NCBI RefSeq assembly: GCF_017745215.1
Contig: NZ_JAGHZV010000023.1
Location: 1-64,000 of the forward strand
Source of the DNA: Sphingomonas sp.
GTDB taxonomy: Bacteria; Pseudomonadota; Alphaproteobacteria; Sphingomonadales; Sphingomonadaceae
Direction of reading: 5' to 3'
Length of the DNA stretch: 64,000 bases
Numbering within the stretch: position 1 is the first letter of the stretch; each line of letters opens with the position of its first letter. This document shows, one piece after another, positions 8,477 through 18,038 of the stretch. The notes below the pieces were generated by a model that saw only the letters and a program-made list of their open reading frames with translations, had not been told where the DNA came from and made no database searches. The position numbers were made by a program, and so were the translations under genes.

Positions 8477-9724
8477 ATGGATACCGAAGGCGCCATCCGC
8501 GGGGTCGATTATGCCCGCGTGTTCAACTCGGCGATCGACCGGCTTCACGCCGAGGGCCGCTATCGCGTGTTCATCGACATCCTGCGCAACAAGGGCATGT
8601 TCCCCAATGCGCGCTGCTTCGCCGGGCACAACGGCCCCAAGCCGATCACGGTGTGGTGCTCCAACGACTATCTCGCGATGGGCCAGCACCCCAAGGTGAT
8701 CGCGGCGATGGAGGAGGCGCTGCACGATGTCGGCGCCGGCTCGGGCGGTACGCGCAACATCGGCGGCAACACGCACTACCACATCGAGCTCGAGCACGAG
8801 CTCGCCGACCTGCACGGCAAGGAAGGCGCGCTGCTCTTCACCTCGGGCTATGTCTCGAACGAAGCGACGCTGTCGACGCTCGCCAAGGTGCTGCCGGGCT
8901 GCATCGTCTATTCGGACGAATTGAACCACGCCTCGATGATCGCGGGCATCCGCAATTCGGGCTGCGAGAAGCGCGTGTTCCGCCACAACGACGTGGCGCA
9001 TCTCGAGGAACTGCTCGCGGCGGACGACCCCTCGGTGCCCAAGCTGATCGCCTTCGAGAGCGTCTATTCGATGGACGGCGACGTGGCGCCGCTCCACGCG
9101 ATCTGCGACCTCGCCGACAAGTATAACGCGCTGACCTATCTCGACGAGGTCCATGCCGTGGGCATGTACGGCGCGCGCGGCGGCGGCATCTCCGAGCGCG
9201 ACGAGGCTGCCGAGCGGATCACGATCATCGAGGGCACGCTCGGCAAGGCGTTCGGGGTGATGGGCGGCTATATCGCCGCGGACCAGACGATCATCGACGT
9301 GATCCGCAGCTATGCGCCGGGGTTCATCTTCACCACTTCGCTGTCGCCGGTGCTCGTCGCGGGCGTGCTCGCGAGCGTGCGGCACCTCAAGGCGTCGAGC
9401 GCCGAGCGCGAGGGCCAGCAGGCCGCGGCGGCGACGCTCAAGGCGATGATGGCGGAGGCCGGACTGCCGGTGATGCCCTCGACCACGCATATCGTGCCGC
9501 TGATGGTCGGCGATCCGGTGAAGGCCAAGAAGATCAGTGACATCCTGCTCGCCGAATACGGCGTGTACGTCCAGCCGATCAACTACCCCACCGTGCCGCG
9601 CGGCACCGAGCGGCTGCGCTTCACCCCCGGCCCCGCGCATGACGAAGCGATGATGCGCGAGCTCACGCAAGCGCTGGTCGAGATCTGGGGACGGCTCGAG
9701 CTGGAGCTTCGGCTGGCGGCGTGA
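8477..9724 (+). CDS. hemA: 5-aminolevulinate synthase
   Basis: PLP enzyme that condenses glycine with succinyl-CoA to give 5-aminolevulinate, the first step of heme synthesis in alphaproteobacteria (C4 pathway). 415 residues. The glycine-rich segment GAGSGGTRNIGG is near residue 90, LDEVHAVGMYG near 220, and the PLP lysine is Lys257 in EGTLGKAFG. ATG 8477 follows a strong GGGGGAGGG site. The gene is monocistronic by its surroundings. Full length and typical. Confidence 0.97.
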   Translation: MDTEGAIRGVDYARVFNSAIDRLHAEGRYRVFIDILRNKGMFPNARCFAGHNGPKPITVWCSNDYLAMGQHPKVIAAMEEALHDVGAGSGGTRNIGGNTHYHIELEHELADLHGKEGALLFTSGYVSNEATLSTLAKVLPGCIVYSDELNHASMIAGIRNSGCEKRVFRHNDVAHLEELLAADDPSVPKLIAFESVYSMDGDVAPLHAICDLADKYNALTYLDEVHAVGMYGARGGGISERDEAAERITIIEGTLGKAFGVMGGYIAADQTIIDVIRSYAPGFIFTTSLSPVLVAGVLASVRHLKASSAEREGQQAAAATLKAMMAEAGLPVMPSTTHIVPLMVGDPVKAKKISDILLAEYGVYVQPINYPTVPRGTERLRFTPGPAHDEAMMRELTQALVEIWGRLELELRLAA

Positions 9725-9743
9725 TCGCGGGCGAGTCGGCTAT

Positions 9744-10262
9744 TCAGCCCGCGCTGCGCAGCGTCGGCAGGATATGCTCTTCGTAGAGATAGTTGGTGAG
9801 CCCCGCGAGGTTGCGGCGGACTTCGTTCTTCACGGCCTCGGGCGCGCCGAGCGCTTCGAAAGGGTCGGCGGGCAGGCCCTCGGCCTCGAAGATCTGGGCG
9901 ATCAGGTCGTCGGCGCCGCGCACCACTTCGGCGAACTGGCCGCGATAGGCATAGGGTTGGCCCAGGATCGCCGCCGAGGCTTCGTCGGCGGGGAGGAAGC
10001 GGACGTTGAACGCGTCGAACGGCGTCAGCTCGAGCGCGCCCATCAGCTGCGCCGAATGCCGGCCGTTCCAGATGTCGTCGGTGAGGATGAACTGGGTCGC
10101 GAGGCTGGCGCCCGGATGCGCAGCGGCGACGCGGGCATTCTCCTCGGCGAGGCGGCCTTCGTGCAGCTCGCGCTGGATCTTCACCCGCGCGTCGATCAGC
10201 AGCCCGATGTCCGACGGCTTCACCTCGGCCGGCACGGTGCGCTTCTTCCCGAATCCGAACAT
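9744..10262 (-). CDS. Hypothetical protein, 172 residues
   Basis: Starts MFGFGKKRTVPAEVKPSDIG at ATG 10262, with GAGGAGGGA upstream. The product is soluble and mixed alpha/beta by eye, with no signal peptide, membrane segment or recognised motif. It lies tail-to-tail with hemA (19 bp apart) and downstream of the Uma2 gene on the same strand. I do not recognise the family. Confidence 0.75.
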   Translation of the reverse strand: MFGFGKKRTVPAEVKPSDIGLLIDARVKIQRELHEGRLAEENARVAAAHPGASLATQFILTDDIWNGRHSAQLMGALELTPFDAFNVRFLPADEASAAILGQPYAYRGQFAEVVRGADDLIAQIFEAEGLPADPFEALGAPEAVKNEVRRNLAGLTNYLYEEHILPTLRSAG

Positions 10263-10320
10263 GGCGGAGTCCCTCCTCGGGCGGAGTATCGCAGCCAAGG
10301 ATTAAGGGAGCGCCGACGCC

Positions 10321-10878
10321 TCAGGCGAGCGTGATGCTGCCGGCACCGAGTGGCAGCGCGAGCGGTTCGTCGAAGCGAACCGTCGCGACCTGCGAATAGT
10401 CGCCATCCACCGGCTCGCCGAAGATGTGGACGACCTCCCGGGCGATATCGAATACCCAGTAGTGGGCGATGCCCGCGGCGGCATAGTCGATGCGCTTGCC
10501 CGACATGTCGCGATCGAGGGTCGTGTCGGCGATCTCAATTGCAAGCAGCACCTGAGCGCCGATCAGGACGCGATCGGGCACCGTGCCGGGATGCAGGACC
10601 GAAATGTCGGCGGCGCGCACCGTCGTGTCGTCGATCCGGATCACGACATCGCCACCGACTGGGGCACCAGCCGAACGAAGCTGCGTGCCGAGCAAGCCAC
10701 CAAGCCTGATCAACAGCTCGCCATGGCCCCAGTGCGACGGCATCATCTTCTCGATTTCCCCCTGCACCAGCTCGGCGCGCATGTCCTCGAATGCACCGCG
10801 GTCCATCATCCGCAGAAAGTCATCCGCGGTGAAGGGCACGGTGGGCGTCGTCCGGACGATCGGCGTCTGCTCGTTCAT
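10321..10878 (-). CDS. Uma2-family putative restriction endonuclease
   Basis: 185 residues with the DUF820/Uma2 pattern of a PD-(D/E)xK nuclease fold. An aspartate lies in VRAADISVLHP near residue 98, an acidic strand in LLAIEIADTTL near 115, and the family block YAAAGIAHYWVFDI follows. Such proteins are common in bacteria and mostly uncharacterised; a nuclease role is inferred from fold. No methyltransferase or toxin/antitoxin partner is adjacent. Confidence 0.85.
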   Translation of the reverse strand: MNEQTPIVRTTPTVPFTADDFLRMMDRGAFEDMRAELVQGEIEKMMPSHWGHGELLIRLGGLLGTQLRSAGAPVGGDVVIRIDDTTVRAADISVLHPGTVPDRVLIGAQVLLAIEIADTTLDRDMSGKRIDYAAAGIAHYWVFDIAREVVHIFGEPVDGDYSQVATVRFDEPLALPLGAGSITLA

Positions 10879-10925
10879 GCCGCTATCCTACGCGCTTACG
10901 CCGCGTCGCGCGACTCCCCTGGCAG

Positions 10926-12368
10926 CTAGCGGCGGATCACCCGCCGGCCGGAGATCCGGTCGAACCCCAGCCTGACCTGCCCCTTCAGCACGTTGCCTTC
11001 GGTGGTCAGCATGTTGTCGGCATAGTCGAAGCGCGGGCAGTCGGCGAAGATGAGGTAGTAATATTTCATCTGCTCGGACCACCAATAGCCCGGGCAGTGA
11101 TCGGCCTGGCGCTTGGGATCGGCGGTCACGTCGGCGAGGTCGGTGTAGCCGTACTTCGCCTTGTTCCAGCGCTTCATCGCCAGGAAGTGCGTGCGGCAGA
11201 TCTCGCGCCAGCGCTCGTCGCGGTCGATCAGCCAGAGGTTGAACGCTGCGTCGGCCAGCTCGGGGCGGAGCGCGTTCGACACCTCGACCGCCTTGCCGGT
11301 GCGGAAGTCATAGGCTTCGGGGAGCACCCCGAACCGGTCCTGCACCGCCGCCCAGCTCCGCACCAGCGCCGCGCCGGTCGCAGGCGCGCCGCCCTGCGCG
11401 AGCAGCCCGCCGTAGAAGGCCGAAAGCTCGTCCTGCTCGGCGTTGACGATGACGCCGGTCTCGAAGTCGACGTCGGCGATCCATGCCCCGTCGGCGGTCC
11501 AGACGAGCTGGTGGCGCAGGATCGCCGCGGTGAGCTCATGGTACATGCGCTTGCACTCGGCATCGCCGAACAGCGTCCAGGCGTCCCACAGCGTCTCGTA
11601 ATAGCTGTCGGCATAGGAGCCGACGGTCGCGCGGCGCTTGCGCCATTCGCCGGTCTCGACGTCGATCTGCACCGCGAGCAGCCCGAGCTTCGAACGCTTC
11701 TCGAACAGTGCCGCCATCGCGCGGCGCGTGACGTCCAGATAGCGCGGATCGCCGGTGAGGCGGCTGAGCGTGCCCCATTCGGACATCAGCGTGCCGATCT
11801 CGGCGGGATTGCTGTGGGCGTCGCGCACCGCACCGGTGCGCAGATTGACGAAGCGATAGGGGAAACCGGTGAGCGTGTCGAACGCCGGCATCAGCCGATT
11901 CGCGAGGTCGCGCGCCTTCGCCAGCAGCACCGCGTCGCCGCAGCAGAGATGCGCCGAGAGCAGCCCGCCGAGCAGCCGGATCGTCGTCTCGAACACCGAG
12001 ACTTCGCCGTCGACGTCGAAGTCCAGCTCGGCCCCGATCCAGTCGACGCCCGCCTGGAAGCGGCTGTCGAGCCCCATCAGCCACAGCGTGTCGAGCGCTT
12101 CGACCAGGCTGAGACCGAGGTGCGGCCCGGCCTTGATCGGGAAGCTCGAATGGCCGCCGCTGACCGGCTTGATCTCGTCCTTGCCCCAGGCGCGCTCGCG
12201 ATACTGGTCCCAGGCCCAGGCCATCTCGGCCTTCACTGCTTCGCCGAGCGCTACCCATTGGCCGCGTGGCCTCGCGACGGCAGCGGCAGGCGGGGCGAGC
12301 AGCCCGGCCGCCGCGCCGCCCAGCAAGCCGCGCCGGCCGATCAACGCCGGGTCAGCGTCGCGCGCCAA
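10926..12368 (-). CDS. GH47 alpha-1,2-mannosidase-like protein with Tat signal
   Basis: About 472-480 residues. A twin-arginine leader (GRRGLLGGAAAGLLAPPAAA) points to export. The body matches GH47 class I mannosidases block by block: ALDTLWLMGL, SVFETTIRLLGGLLSAH (holding a catalytic Glu), GSYADSYYETL, ALRPELADAAFNLW, and a late TTEGN segment where the calcium-binding Thr is expected. GH47 enzymes trim alpha-1,2-linked mannose and are mainly eukaryotic; bacterial members are few. TTG 12368 and TTG 12344 are both possible starts. The second overlaps the btaB stop as TTGA, so coupling to btaB is likely. The substrate here is unknown. Confidence 0.88.
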   Translation of the reverse strand: MARDADPALIGRRGLLGGAAAGLLAPPAAAVARPRGQWVALGEAVKAEMAWAWDQYRERAWGKDEIKPVSGGHSSFPIKAGPHLGLSLVEALDTLWLMGLDSRFQAGVDWIGAELDFDVDGEVSVFETTIRLLGGLLSAHLCCGDAVLLAKARDLANRLMPAFDTLTGFPYRFVNLRTGAVRDAHSNPAEIGTLMSEWGTLSRLTGDPRYLDVTRRAMAALFEKRSKLGLLAVQIDVETGEWRKRRATVGSYADSYYETLWDAWTLFGDAECKRMYHELTAAILRHQLVWTADGAWIADVDFETGVIVNAEQDELSAFYGGLLAQGGAPATGAALVRSWAAVQDRFGVLPEAYDFRTGKAVEVSNALRPELADAAFNLWLIDRDERWREICRTHFLAMKRWNKAKYGYTDLADVTADPKRQADHCPGYWWSEQMKYYYLIFADCPRFDYADNMLTTEGNVLKGQVRLGFDRISGRRVIRR

Positions 12369-13012
12369 GTGTAGCCGCGCCAGAGCGAACGGAAGTCGAG
12401 TTCCATATCGTGCGCCTCGGCGATGCGCCTGAGCACCGCGGGCAGTTCGCGGCGGGGATGGACGTGGAAGTCGTTCAGCGACTTGAAGTGGAGCTTCTTC
12501 GCCAGCGCCGGCAGCCGCTCGTACTGGCCGAAGTCGACGATGTGCAGGCTGCCGCCCGGCGCCAGGCTCGCGGCGGCGATCTCGATCGCCTCCTGCCAGG
12601 GCGGGATCATCGACAGCGTATAGCTCATGAAGATGCGGTCGAGCTTGTCGACGCCGAACAGCGTGTTGGTGTCGAACTTGCCGGCGTCGCCCTGCGCGAG
12701 CGTGATCTTGCCGCCGAGCCCGTTCTTGGCGACCGAGGCGCGCGCGGTCTCGAGCATCGCCTCGCTGATGTCGAAGCCGAAGAAGCGCGCGTTCGGCCAG
12801 CGCTTCGCGGCGACCACCAGGTTGCGCGCGGTGCCGCAGCCGACCTCGAGCACCGTCCCGCCCGGCGGAGGCTCCAGCTCGCGCACCAGCAGGTCGCGGC
12901 CGAACAGATAGAATTTCCGCGTGAAGTCGTAGATGTGGCGGTGGAAGCCGTAGACATTGTCCATCAGCCGCTTCTGCTCGGCGGCTCCGGCTTCCCCCTG
13001 CGTCGCGGTCAT
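12341..13012 (-). CDS. btaB: Betaine-lipid N-methyltransferase BtaB
   Basis: SAM-dependent methyltransferase of 223 residues that trimethylates diacylglyceryl-homoserine to the betaine lipid DGTS. SAM motif I is VLEVGCGTARN near residue 55, and FGFDISEAMLETAR follows. ATG 13012 overlaps the btaA stop as ATGA. The longer upstream frame belongs to btaA. The BtaB call rests on this coupling to btaA as much as on the methyltransferase fold. The gene overlaps the GH47 gene downstream. Confidence 0.92.
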   Translation of the reverse strand: MTATQGEAGAAEQKRLMDNVYGFHRHIYDFTRKFYLFGRDLLVRELEPPPGGTVLEVGCGTARNLVVAAKRWPNARFFGFDISEAMLETARASVAKNGLGGKITLAQGDAGKFDTNTLFGVDKLDRIFMSYTLSMIPPWQEAIEIAAASLAPGGSLHIVDFGQYERLPALAKKLHFKSLNDFHVHPRRELPAVLRRIAEAHDMELDFRSLWRGYTWRATLTRR

Positions 13013-14253
13013 TGGTGCGGCTTCAGCGTCCAGAGGTGAGTCGCGCCATAGACCGAGGAGCGGTCGCGCCGGGTCCAGTCGTCGAGCTGCTCCTTGGGAG
13101 CATATTCCCACTGGTCCATCAGCGCATCGGGGATGTGGCCCTTGACCACGTCGGGGATCGCCGCGGTGCGGTAGAGCACGCGCGCGCCGGGCTTGGCGGT
13201 GCGGGTGATCGCGGTCCAGAGGCGGGTGAGCTGCGAGTCGGTCATCCAGTCCTGCGCGTCGAGCAGGATGTAGCGATCGAGCGACTGGGCCGGCATCGAT
13301 TCGAGATAATCGGCCATATTCTCATGGCGGACCTCGACGCGGCTCGCGCGATCGACGACGTCCTTGTAGTTGTCCGCCTTGAGGTAGGGCGGCAGCGGCG
13401 CGTTGGGCGTGTCGCCATAGCCGCGGCCGAACGCCTGCCAGGCGAAGTAGTTGTCCTTGAGATCGAAGTCGCACGCCAGCTTCTCGAGCCGGCTCTTGAG
13501 CGCGCCGGTGATGCCCGCGCGGTCGTCGACCTTGAGCAGGTCGTATTGCGCCGGGGGGATGCCGAAGCCGAACAGCGCGGCGGGCTGGTCGACCAGCCAG
13601 CGCAGGAACTTCTTGTCGAAGAAGGGCGCGAACTTGGTCTCGAAGATCTGGCGCTGCTCCTCGCGGGTCTTGGCCTGGAGGATCTCGGTCGGGTCGATGC
13701 CATAGGCCTTGGCCATGAAATGGACGAAGCCGATGAGGTTGCCGAGCAGACCGCGCTTGTAGAAGCCGCTCTTGAACCCGCCGATGCGGCGGCGCCCGGC
13801 GAGGTCGCGGCCTTCCCAATAGCGGCGCGAGGTCTCGTCGAGGTGCGGGCGGATGTAGGTCTTGTACGCCTCGACGTTCTCGGGCCGGTCGGCGCGCGCG
13901 AAGAAGGCGTGGAAGCTGGCATAGTCGGGCAGGTGGAGCGCCGCCTGCTGCTTGAGCTTGTTGAGCGCGATGTGCGCGGTGTTGAGGTCGACCGCGGTGA
14001 TCGCCTTGGGATTCGCGGTCAGGTATGACAGCACGTTGCAGCCGCCGGACGCGATCGTCACGACATGGCTGTCGGATGTGATCTGCAGCGCTTCCATGTC
14101 GACGTCGGGGTCTTCCCAGATCTGGGCATAGACCAGGCCGCGGAAGGCAAAGGTGAAGGCCCTTTCGAGAATGCCCTGCTTCGTCAGATGTTCGTGACGG
14201 AGCACCGCACCGCGCACGGCGCCGTTCTTCTGCGACTTGGCTATCGATTTCAT
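13009..14253 (-). CDS. btaA: Diacylglycerol 3-amino-3-carboxypropyltransferase BtaA
   Basis: Transfers the 3-amino-3-carboxypropyl group of SAM to diacylglycerol, making the homoserine head of betaine lipids (DUF3419 family). 414 residues from ATG 14253, with GGGAG 6 nt upstream. Family blocks include LVYAQIWEDPDVDMEAL, IASGGCNVLSYL (SAM binding) and LLDAQDWMTD. Betaine lipids replace phospholipids when phosphate is scarce in several alphaproteobacteria. A clear Pho box was not found. It leads a three-gene minus-strand set with btaB and GH47. Confidence 0.95.
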   Translation of the reverse strand: MKSIAKSQKNGAVRGAVLRHEHLTKQGILERAFTFAFRGLVYAQIWEDPDVDMEALQITSDSHVVTIASGGCNVLSYLTANPKAITAVDLNTAHIALNKLKQQAALHLPDYASFHAFFARADRPENVEAYKTYIRPHLDETSRRYWEGRDLAGRRRIGGFKSGFYKRGLLGNLIGFVHFMAKAYGIDPTEILQAKTREEQRQIFETKFAPFFDKKFLRWLVDQPAALFGFGIPPAQYDLLKVDDRAGITGALKSRLEKLACDFDLKDNYFAWQAFGRGYGDTPNAPLPPYLKADNYKDVVDRASRVEVRHENMADYLESMPAQSLDRYILLDAQDWMTDSQLTRLWTAITRTAKPGARVLYRTAAIPDVVKGHIPDALMDQWEYAPKEQLDDWTRRDRSSVYGATHLWTLKPHQ

Positions 14254-14313
14254 CCCTGACTCCCGGAGGGGTGGGCTGCGAACCCGAACCCCCTCGCCTC
14301 CACGCGAAGCGAA

Positions 14314-14344
14314 CCGGCGCCACCCTTGTGGCAGGAGGCGCCGG
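14314..14344. repeat. Hairpin upstream of btaA
   Basis: CCGGCGCC (14314-14321) pairs perfectly with GGCGCCGG (14337-14344) around a 15-nt loop that holds a smaller CCA/TGG pairing. It lies 61 bp upstream of the btaA ATG and 81 bp from the lipoprotein gene end. It could terminate the upstream minus-strand lipoprotein gene or fold in the btaA leader. Confidence 0.5.
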
Positions 14345-14424
14345 AAATCAATCCTTGGCGGCTCCACCCGCCGCACCGCCCGCGCACCCGGGCCATCGCC
14401 CCGACGCGCGGGCGCGCGCACACC

Positions 14425-14685
14425 TCAATGCGTCGCGTCGTCGATCGCGTTGCCGACCTTGTCGGCGCGGTTGCCGAGGTCGTCGCCGGCGTTCGACAGC
14501 GAATTGCCCGCCGCATCCACGCCATTGCCGATCGAATCGCTCGCGCCCTCGGCCATGTTGCCGAGCGCCGCGCCGGTGTCCTCGAACGAATTGCCCAGGT
14601 CGTTGGCGGCCTGGTTGGTCTGGGCATTGCACGCGGCGAGCCCGGCCAGCAGCGGCAGGGCGAGAAGAGCGGCACGACGCATCAT
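14425..14685 (-). CDS. Small Asn/Asp-rich lipoprotein
   Basis: 86 residues with a lipoprotein signal MMRRAALLALPLLAGLAAC and lipobox LAAC (Cys near residue 19). The mature part is a run of amphipathic 11-residue-like units (GNSFEDTGAALGN, GNGVDAAGNSLSN, GNRADKVGN), as in small entericidin or LEA-like envelope proteins. It is likely anchored in a membrane leaflet. Either of two adjacent ATGs could start it. Same strand as btaA but separated by a hairpin. Confidence 0.8.
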   Translation of the reverse strand: MMRRAALLALPLLAGLAACNAQTNQAANDLGNSFEDTGAALGNMAEGASDSIGNGVDAAGNSLSNAGDDLGNRADKVGNAIDDATH

Positions 14686-14769
14686 GAGAGTCTCCCTAAA
14701 TCAACATTTGGGGCCGCCGAAGCGCGGCCCGACTAGCCAGCGGCGCACGCCCGGCGTAAGGCGCGCGGC

Positions 14770-15218
<449 letters not shown>

Positions 15219-15222
<4 letters not shown>

Positions 15223-16529
15223 GCACCAACCCCATGGACGCCGGGCTCCAGCCGGACGGTTTCTTCACCTCGACCCTCGCCGAGGCCGACCCCGCGGTGT
15301 TTGCCGGCGTGCGCCACGAACTGGAGCGCGAGCAGCACCAGATCGAGCTGATCGCCAGCGAGAACATCGTCTCCAAGGCGGTGCTCGAGGCGCAAGGTAG
15401 CGTCTTCACCAACAAATATGCCGAGGGCTATCCCGGCAAGCGCTATTATCAGGGCTGCCACCCCTCGGACGAAGTCGAGCAGCTGGCGATCGACCGCGCG
15501 AAGCAGCTGTTCGGCTGCGGTTTCGCCAACGTCCAGCCGCATTCGGGCGCGCAGGCCAATGGCGCGGTGATGCTCGCGCTCACCAAGCCGGGCGACACGA
15601 TCATGGGGCTCAGCCTCGATTCGGGCGGCCATTTGACGCACGGCGCCAAGGCGGCGATGAGCGGCAAATGGTTCAACGCCGTCCAATATGGCGTGCGCCC
15701 CGACACGCACCTCATCGACTTCGACGAAGTCGAGGCCAAGGCCAAGGAACATCGCCCCAAGCTGATCATCGCGGGCGGCTCGGCCTATCCGCGGATCATC
15801 GACTTCGCGCGCTTCCGCGCGATTGCGGACGAAGTCGGCGCGATCTTCATGGTCGACATGGCGCATTTCGCCGGCCTCGTCGCCGGCGGCGCGCACCCGA
15901 CCCCGTTCGGCCACGCCCATGTCGTGACCACCACCACGCACAAGACGCTGCGCGGCCCCCGCGGCGGCATGGTGCTGACCGATGACGAGGCCATCGCCAA
16001 GAAGATCAACTCGGCGGTGTTCCCGGGGCTCCAGGGCGGGCCGCTGATGCACGTCATCGCCGCCAAGGCAGTCGCGTTCGGCGAGGCGCTGCGGCCCGAC
16101 TACAAGCGCTACATCGCCGCGGTGGTCGAGAACGCCAAGGTGCTCGCCGCGACGCTGAACGAGCGCGGCGCCAACCTCGTCTCGGGCGGCACCGACACGC
16201 ACCTCGCGCTGGTCGACCTGACCCCGCTCGGCGTCACCGGCCGCGACGCCGACGAAGCGCTCGAGCGCGCCGCGATCACCTGCAACAAGAACGGCATCCC
16301 CAACGACCCGCTGCCGCCGGTTAAGACCAGCGGTATCCGCGTCGGCTCGCCCGCAGGCACGACGCGCGGCTTCGGGCCCGCCGAGTTCCGCGAGATCGGC
16401 AACATGGTCGCCGACGTGCTCGAGGGCCTGCGCAAGAACGGCGAGGCGGGCGACGCGCAGATCGAGGCGAATGTCCGCGAACGCGTCCGCGCCTTGTGCG
16501 AGCGGTTCCCGATCTACCCGGAGGCGTGA
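15219..16529 (+). CDS. glyA: Serine hydroxymethyltransferase
   Basis: PLP enzyme interconverting serine and glycine with tetrahydrofolate; the main source of one-carbon units. 436 residues from ATG 15219. Visible motifs are ELIASENIVS, the PLP-lysine block TTTTHKTLRGPRGG, and the C-terminal VGSPAGTTRGFG. Coupled to rpiB by an ATGA overlap; the longer frame upstream is rpiB sequence. Followed by a hairpin repeat, then nrdR. Confidence 0.97.
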
Positions 16530-16626
16530 TTTGATGCGCAGTTGCGCGTTCGGTGCCAGCCCGCATCGGGTGAACAGCGCCCCGCGCTGTTCAGGCCATG
16601 CCGGGGGCATGGCCGACCCAGATGCG

Positions 16627-16676
16627 CCCCACCCGGCCACCCAACGGCAGTGTATTCTGTGGGTGGCCGGGTGGGG
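16627..16676. repeat. GC-rich hairpin repeat, copy 1
   Basis: A perfect 17-bp inverted repeat (16627-16643 with 16660-16676) around a 16-nt loop starting ACGGCAGT. It shares the core CCACCCGGCCACCCA and a similar CGGCAGTAT-like loop with a second copy at 49934-49977. It lies between glyA and nrdR. Function is unknown; it may terminate or attenuate glyA transcripts. Confidence 0.85.
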
Positions 16677-16713
16677 GAGTGGGCTGGCACCGCTTCTCCG
16701 GCAGGAGCGATAG

Positions 16714-17175
16714 ATGCGTTGCCCGTTCTGCGGCCATGAAGACAGCCAGGTGAAGGACAGCCGCCCCACCGACGACGGGGCGGCGATCCGGCGGCGGCGG
16801 CAGTGCGAAGCCTGCGCGGCGCGCTTCACCACCTTCGAGCGCATCCAGCTGCGCGACTTGACCGTGCTCAAGAGCGACGACAAGCGCGAACCGTTCGACC
16901 GCGACAAGCTGGTCCGATCCGTGTCGACCGCGTGCCGCAAGCGCCCGATCGACAGCGTGAAGATCGAGAAGCTCGTCTCGGGCATCCAGCGCCAGCTCGA
17001 GACGACGGGCGAGAGCGAGATCCCGTCGCAGCGGATCGGCGAGCTGGTGATGGAGGGGCTGAAGGGCCTCGATTCGGTCGCCTATATCCGCTTCGCCTCG
17101 GTCTATAAGGACTTCCGCGAAGCCAAGGACTTCGAGGAATTCGCCGGCACCGTGAGCGAGGCGGCCAAGGGGTGA
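16714..17175 (+). CDS. nrdR: Transcriptional repressor NrdR
   Basis: Repressor of ribonucleotide reductase genes that senses dATP/ATP. 153 residues. The N-terminal zinc ribbon uses CPFCG and CEACAARF cysteines (residues 3, 6, 31, 34). An ATP-cone follows from about residue 48 (KREPFDRDKLVRSVSTAC). The start is MRCPFCGHEDSQVKDSR, as expected. GTGA overlap with trmJ suggests one transcript. Its likely target nrdA lies at 26-28 kb, with a tandem NrdR-box-like site upstream. Confidence 0.97.
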   Translation: MRCPFCGHEDSQVKDSRPTDDGAAIRRRRQCEACAARFTTFERIQLRDLTVLKSDDKREPFDRDKLVRSVSTACRKRPIDSVKIEKLVSGIQRQLETTGESEIPSQRIGELVMEGLKGLDSVAYIRFASVYKDFREAKDFEEFAGTVSEAAKG

Positions 17176-17894
17176 GCCTGCCCCCCGTCATCGTCCTCGT
17201 TCGTCCGCAACTCGGCGAGAACATCGGCAAGGCGGCGCGCGCGATGCTCAACTTCGGGCTCGTCGAGATGCGCCTCGTCGCCCCGCGCGACGGCTGGCCC
17301 AACCCGTCGGCCGGGCCGGCGGCGAGCGGCGCCGACGTGGTGCTGGAGAAGGCCGCGGTGTTCGAGAGCGTCGCCGACGCGGTCGCCGACTGCGCGCATG
17401 TCTATGCCACCACGGTGCGCAAGCGCGGTGTGACCAAGCCCGTCCACACGCCCGAAGAAGCGGCGAAGGAGATCCGCGGCGCGGCCGGGCGCTCGGCGAT
17501 CCTGTTCGGCCCCGAGCGGTCCGGGCTCGAGACCGACGACGTCGCGCTCGCCCGCGCGATCGTCACCGTGCCGATCAACCCCGAGTTCGGCAGTCTCAAC
17601 CTCGCGCAGGCCGTGATCCTGATGGCCTATGAATGGTCGAAGGGCGAAGCGCTCGTGCAGCCGACCGAGGAGGAGCTCGACCCGCCCGCGCCGCAGGAGG
17701 AGCTCGAATCGATGATCGGCCACCTCGACGCGCTGCTCGACGAGACCGGCTATTACTACCCGCCCGACCGCGTGCCCGCGACCCGGCGGACGTTGCGCAC
17801 GCTCCTCACCAAGCCCGCCTGGACCAGCCAGGAGCTGCGTACGCTGCGCGGCGTGCTCTCGGCGCTCGAAGGCAAGAAGCGCCCGCGCCGCTGA
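17172..17894 (+). CDS. trmJ: TrmJ-like tRNA/rRNA 2'-O-methyltransferase
   Basis: SPOUT-family RNA methyltransferase of 240 residues, starting at GTG 17172 within the nrdR stop (GTGA). Family motifs are VLVRPQLGENIGKAARAM, LFGPERSGLETDDVALA and INPEFGSLNLAQAV, which build the knotted SAM site. TrmJ methylates the 2'-oxygen of nucleotide 32 in tRNA; the exact target here is inferred from family. The C-terminal tail (LDALLDETGYYYPPDR) is typical of TrmJ. Confidence 0.92.
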   Translation: MSLPPVIVLVRPQLGENIGKAARAMLNFGLVEMRLVAPRDGWPNPSAGPAASGADVVLEKAAVFESVADAVADCAHVYATTVRKRGVTKPVHTPEEAAKEIRGAAGRSAILFGPERSGLETDDVALARAIVTVPINPEFGSLNLAQAVILMAYEWSKGEALVQPTEEELDPPAPQEELESMIGHLDALLDETGYYYPPDRVPATRRTLRTLLTKPAWTSQELRTLRGVLSALEGKKRPRR

Positions 17895-18038
17895 GCCGGT
17901 TTCCGAGGGTTTTCCAGTCGCCTGGCCGCAAATGCTGCAATGCGGCACTGGACGGTGCAGGCTGCTTGCCGCTAGGCTGCGAGTCGCGGCGCGATCGGGT
18001 GCCGCATCCATCCTCCCCTCGAAAGGCTGCCCGCGCCG

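Noticed and set aside
13012..14028. Plus-strand open frame opposite btaA
   Set aside because: Same mirror effect of high GC; no family pattern and no ribosome site, whereas btaA is clearly coding.
14254..14424. Pho box upstream of btaA
   Set aside because: No CTGTCAT-type direct repeats were found in the leader, so phosphate control could not be supported from the sequence.
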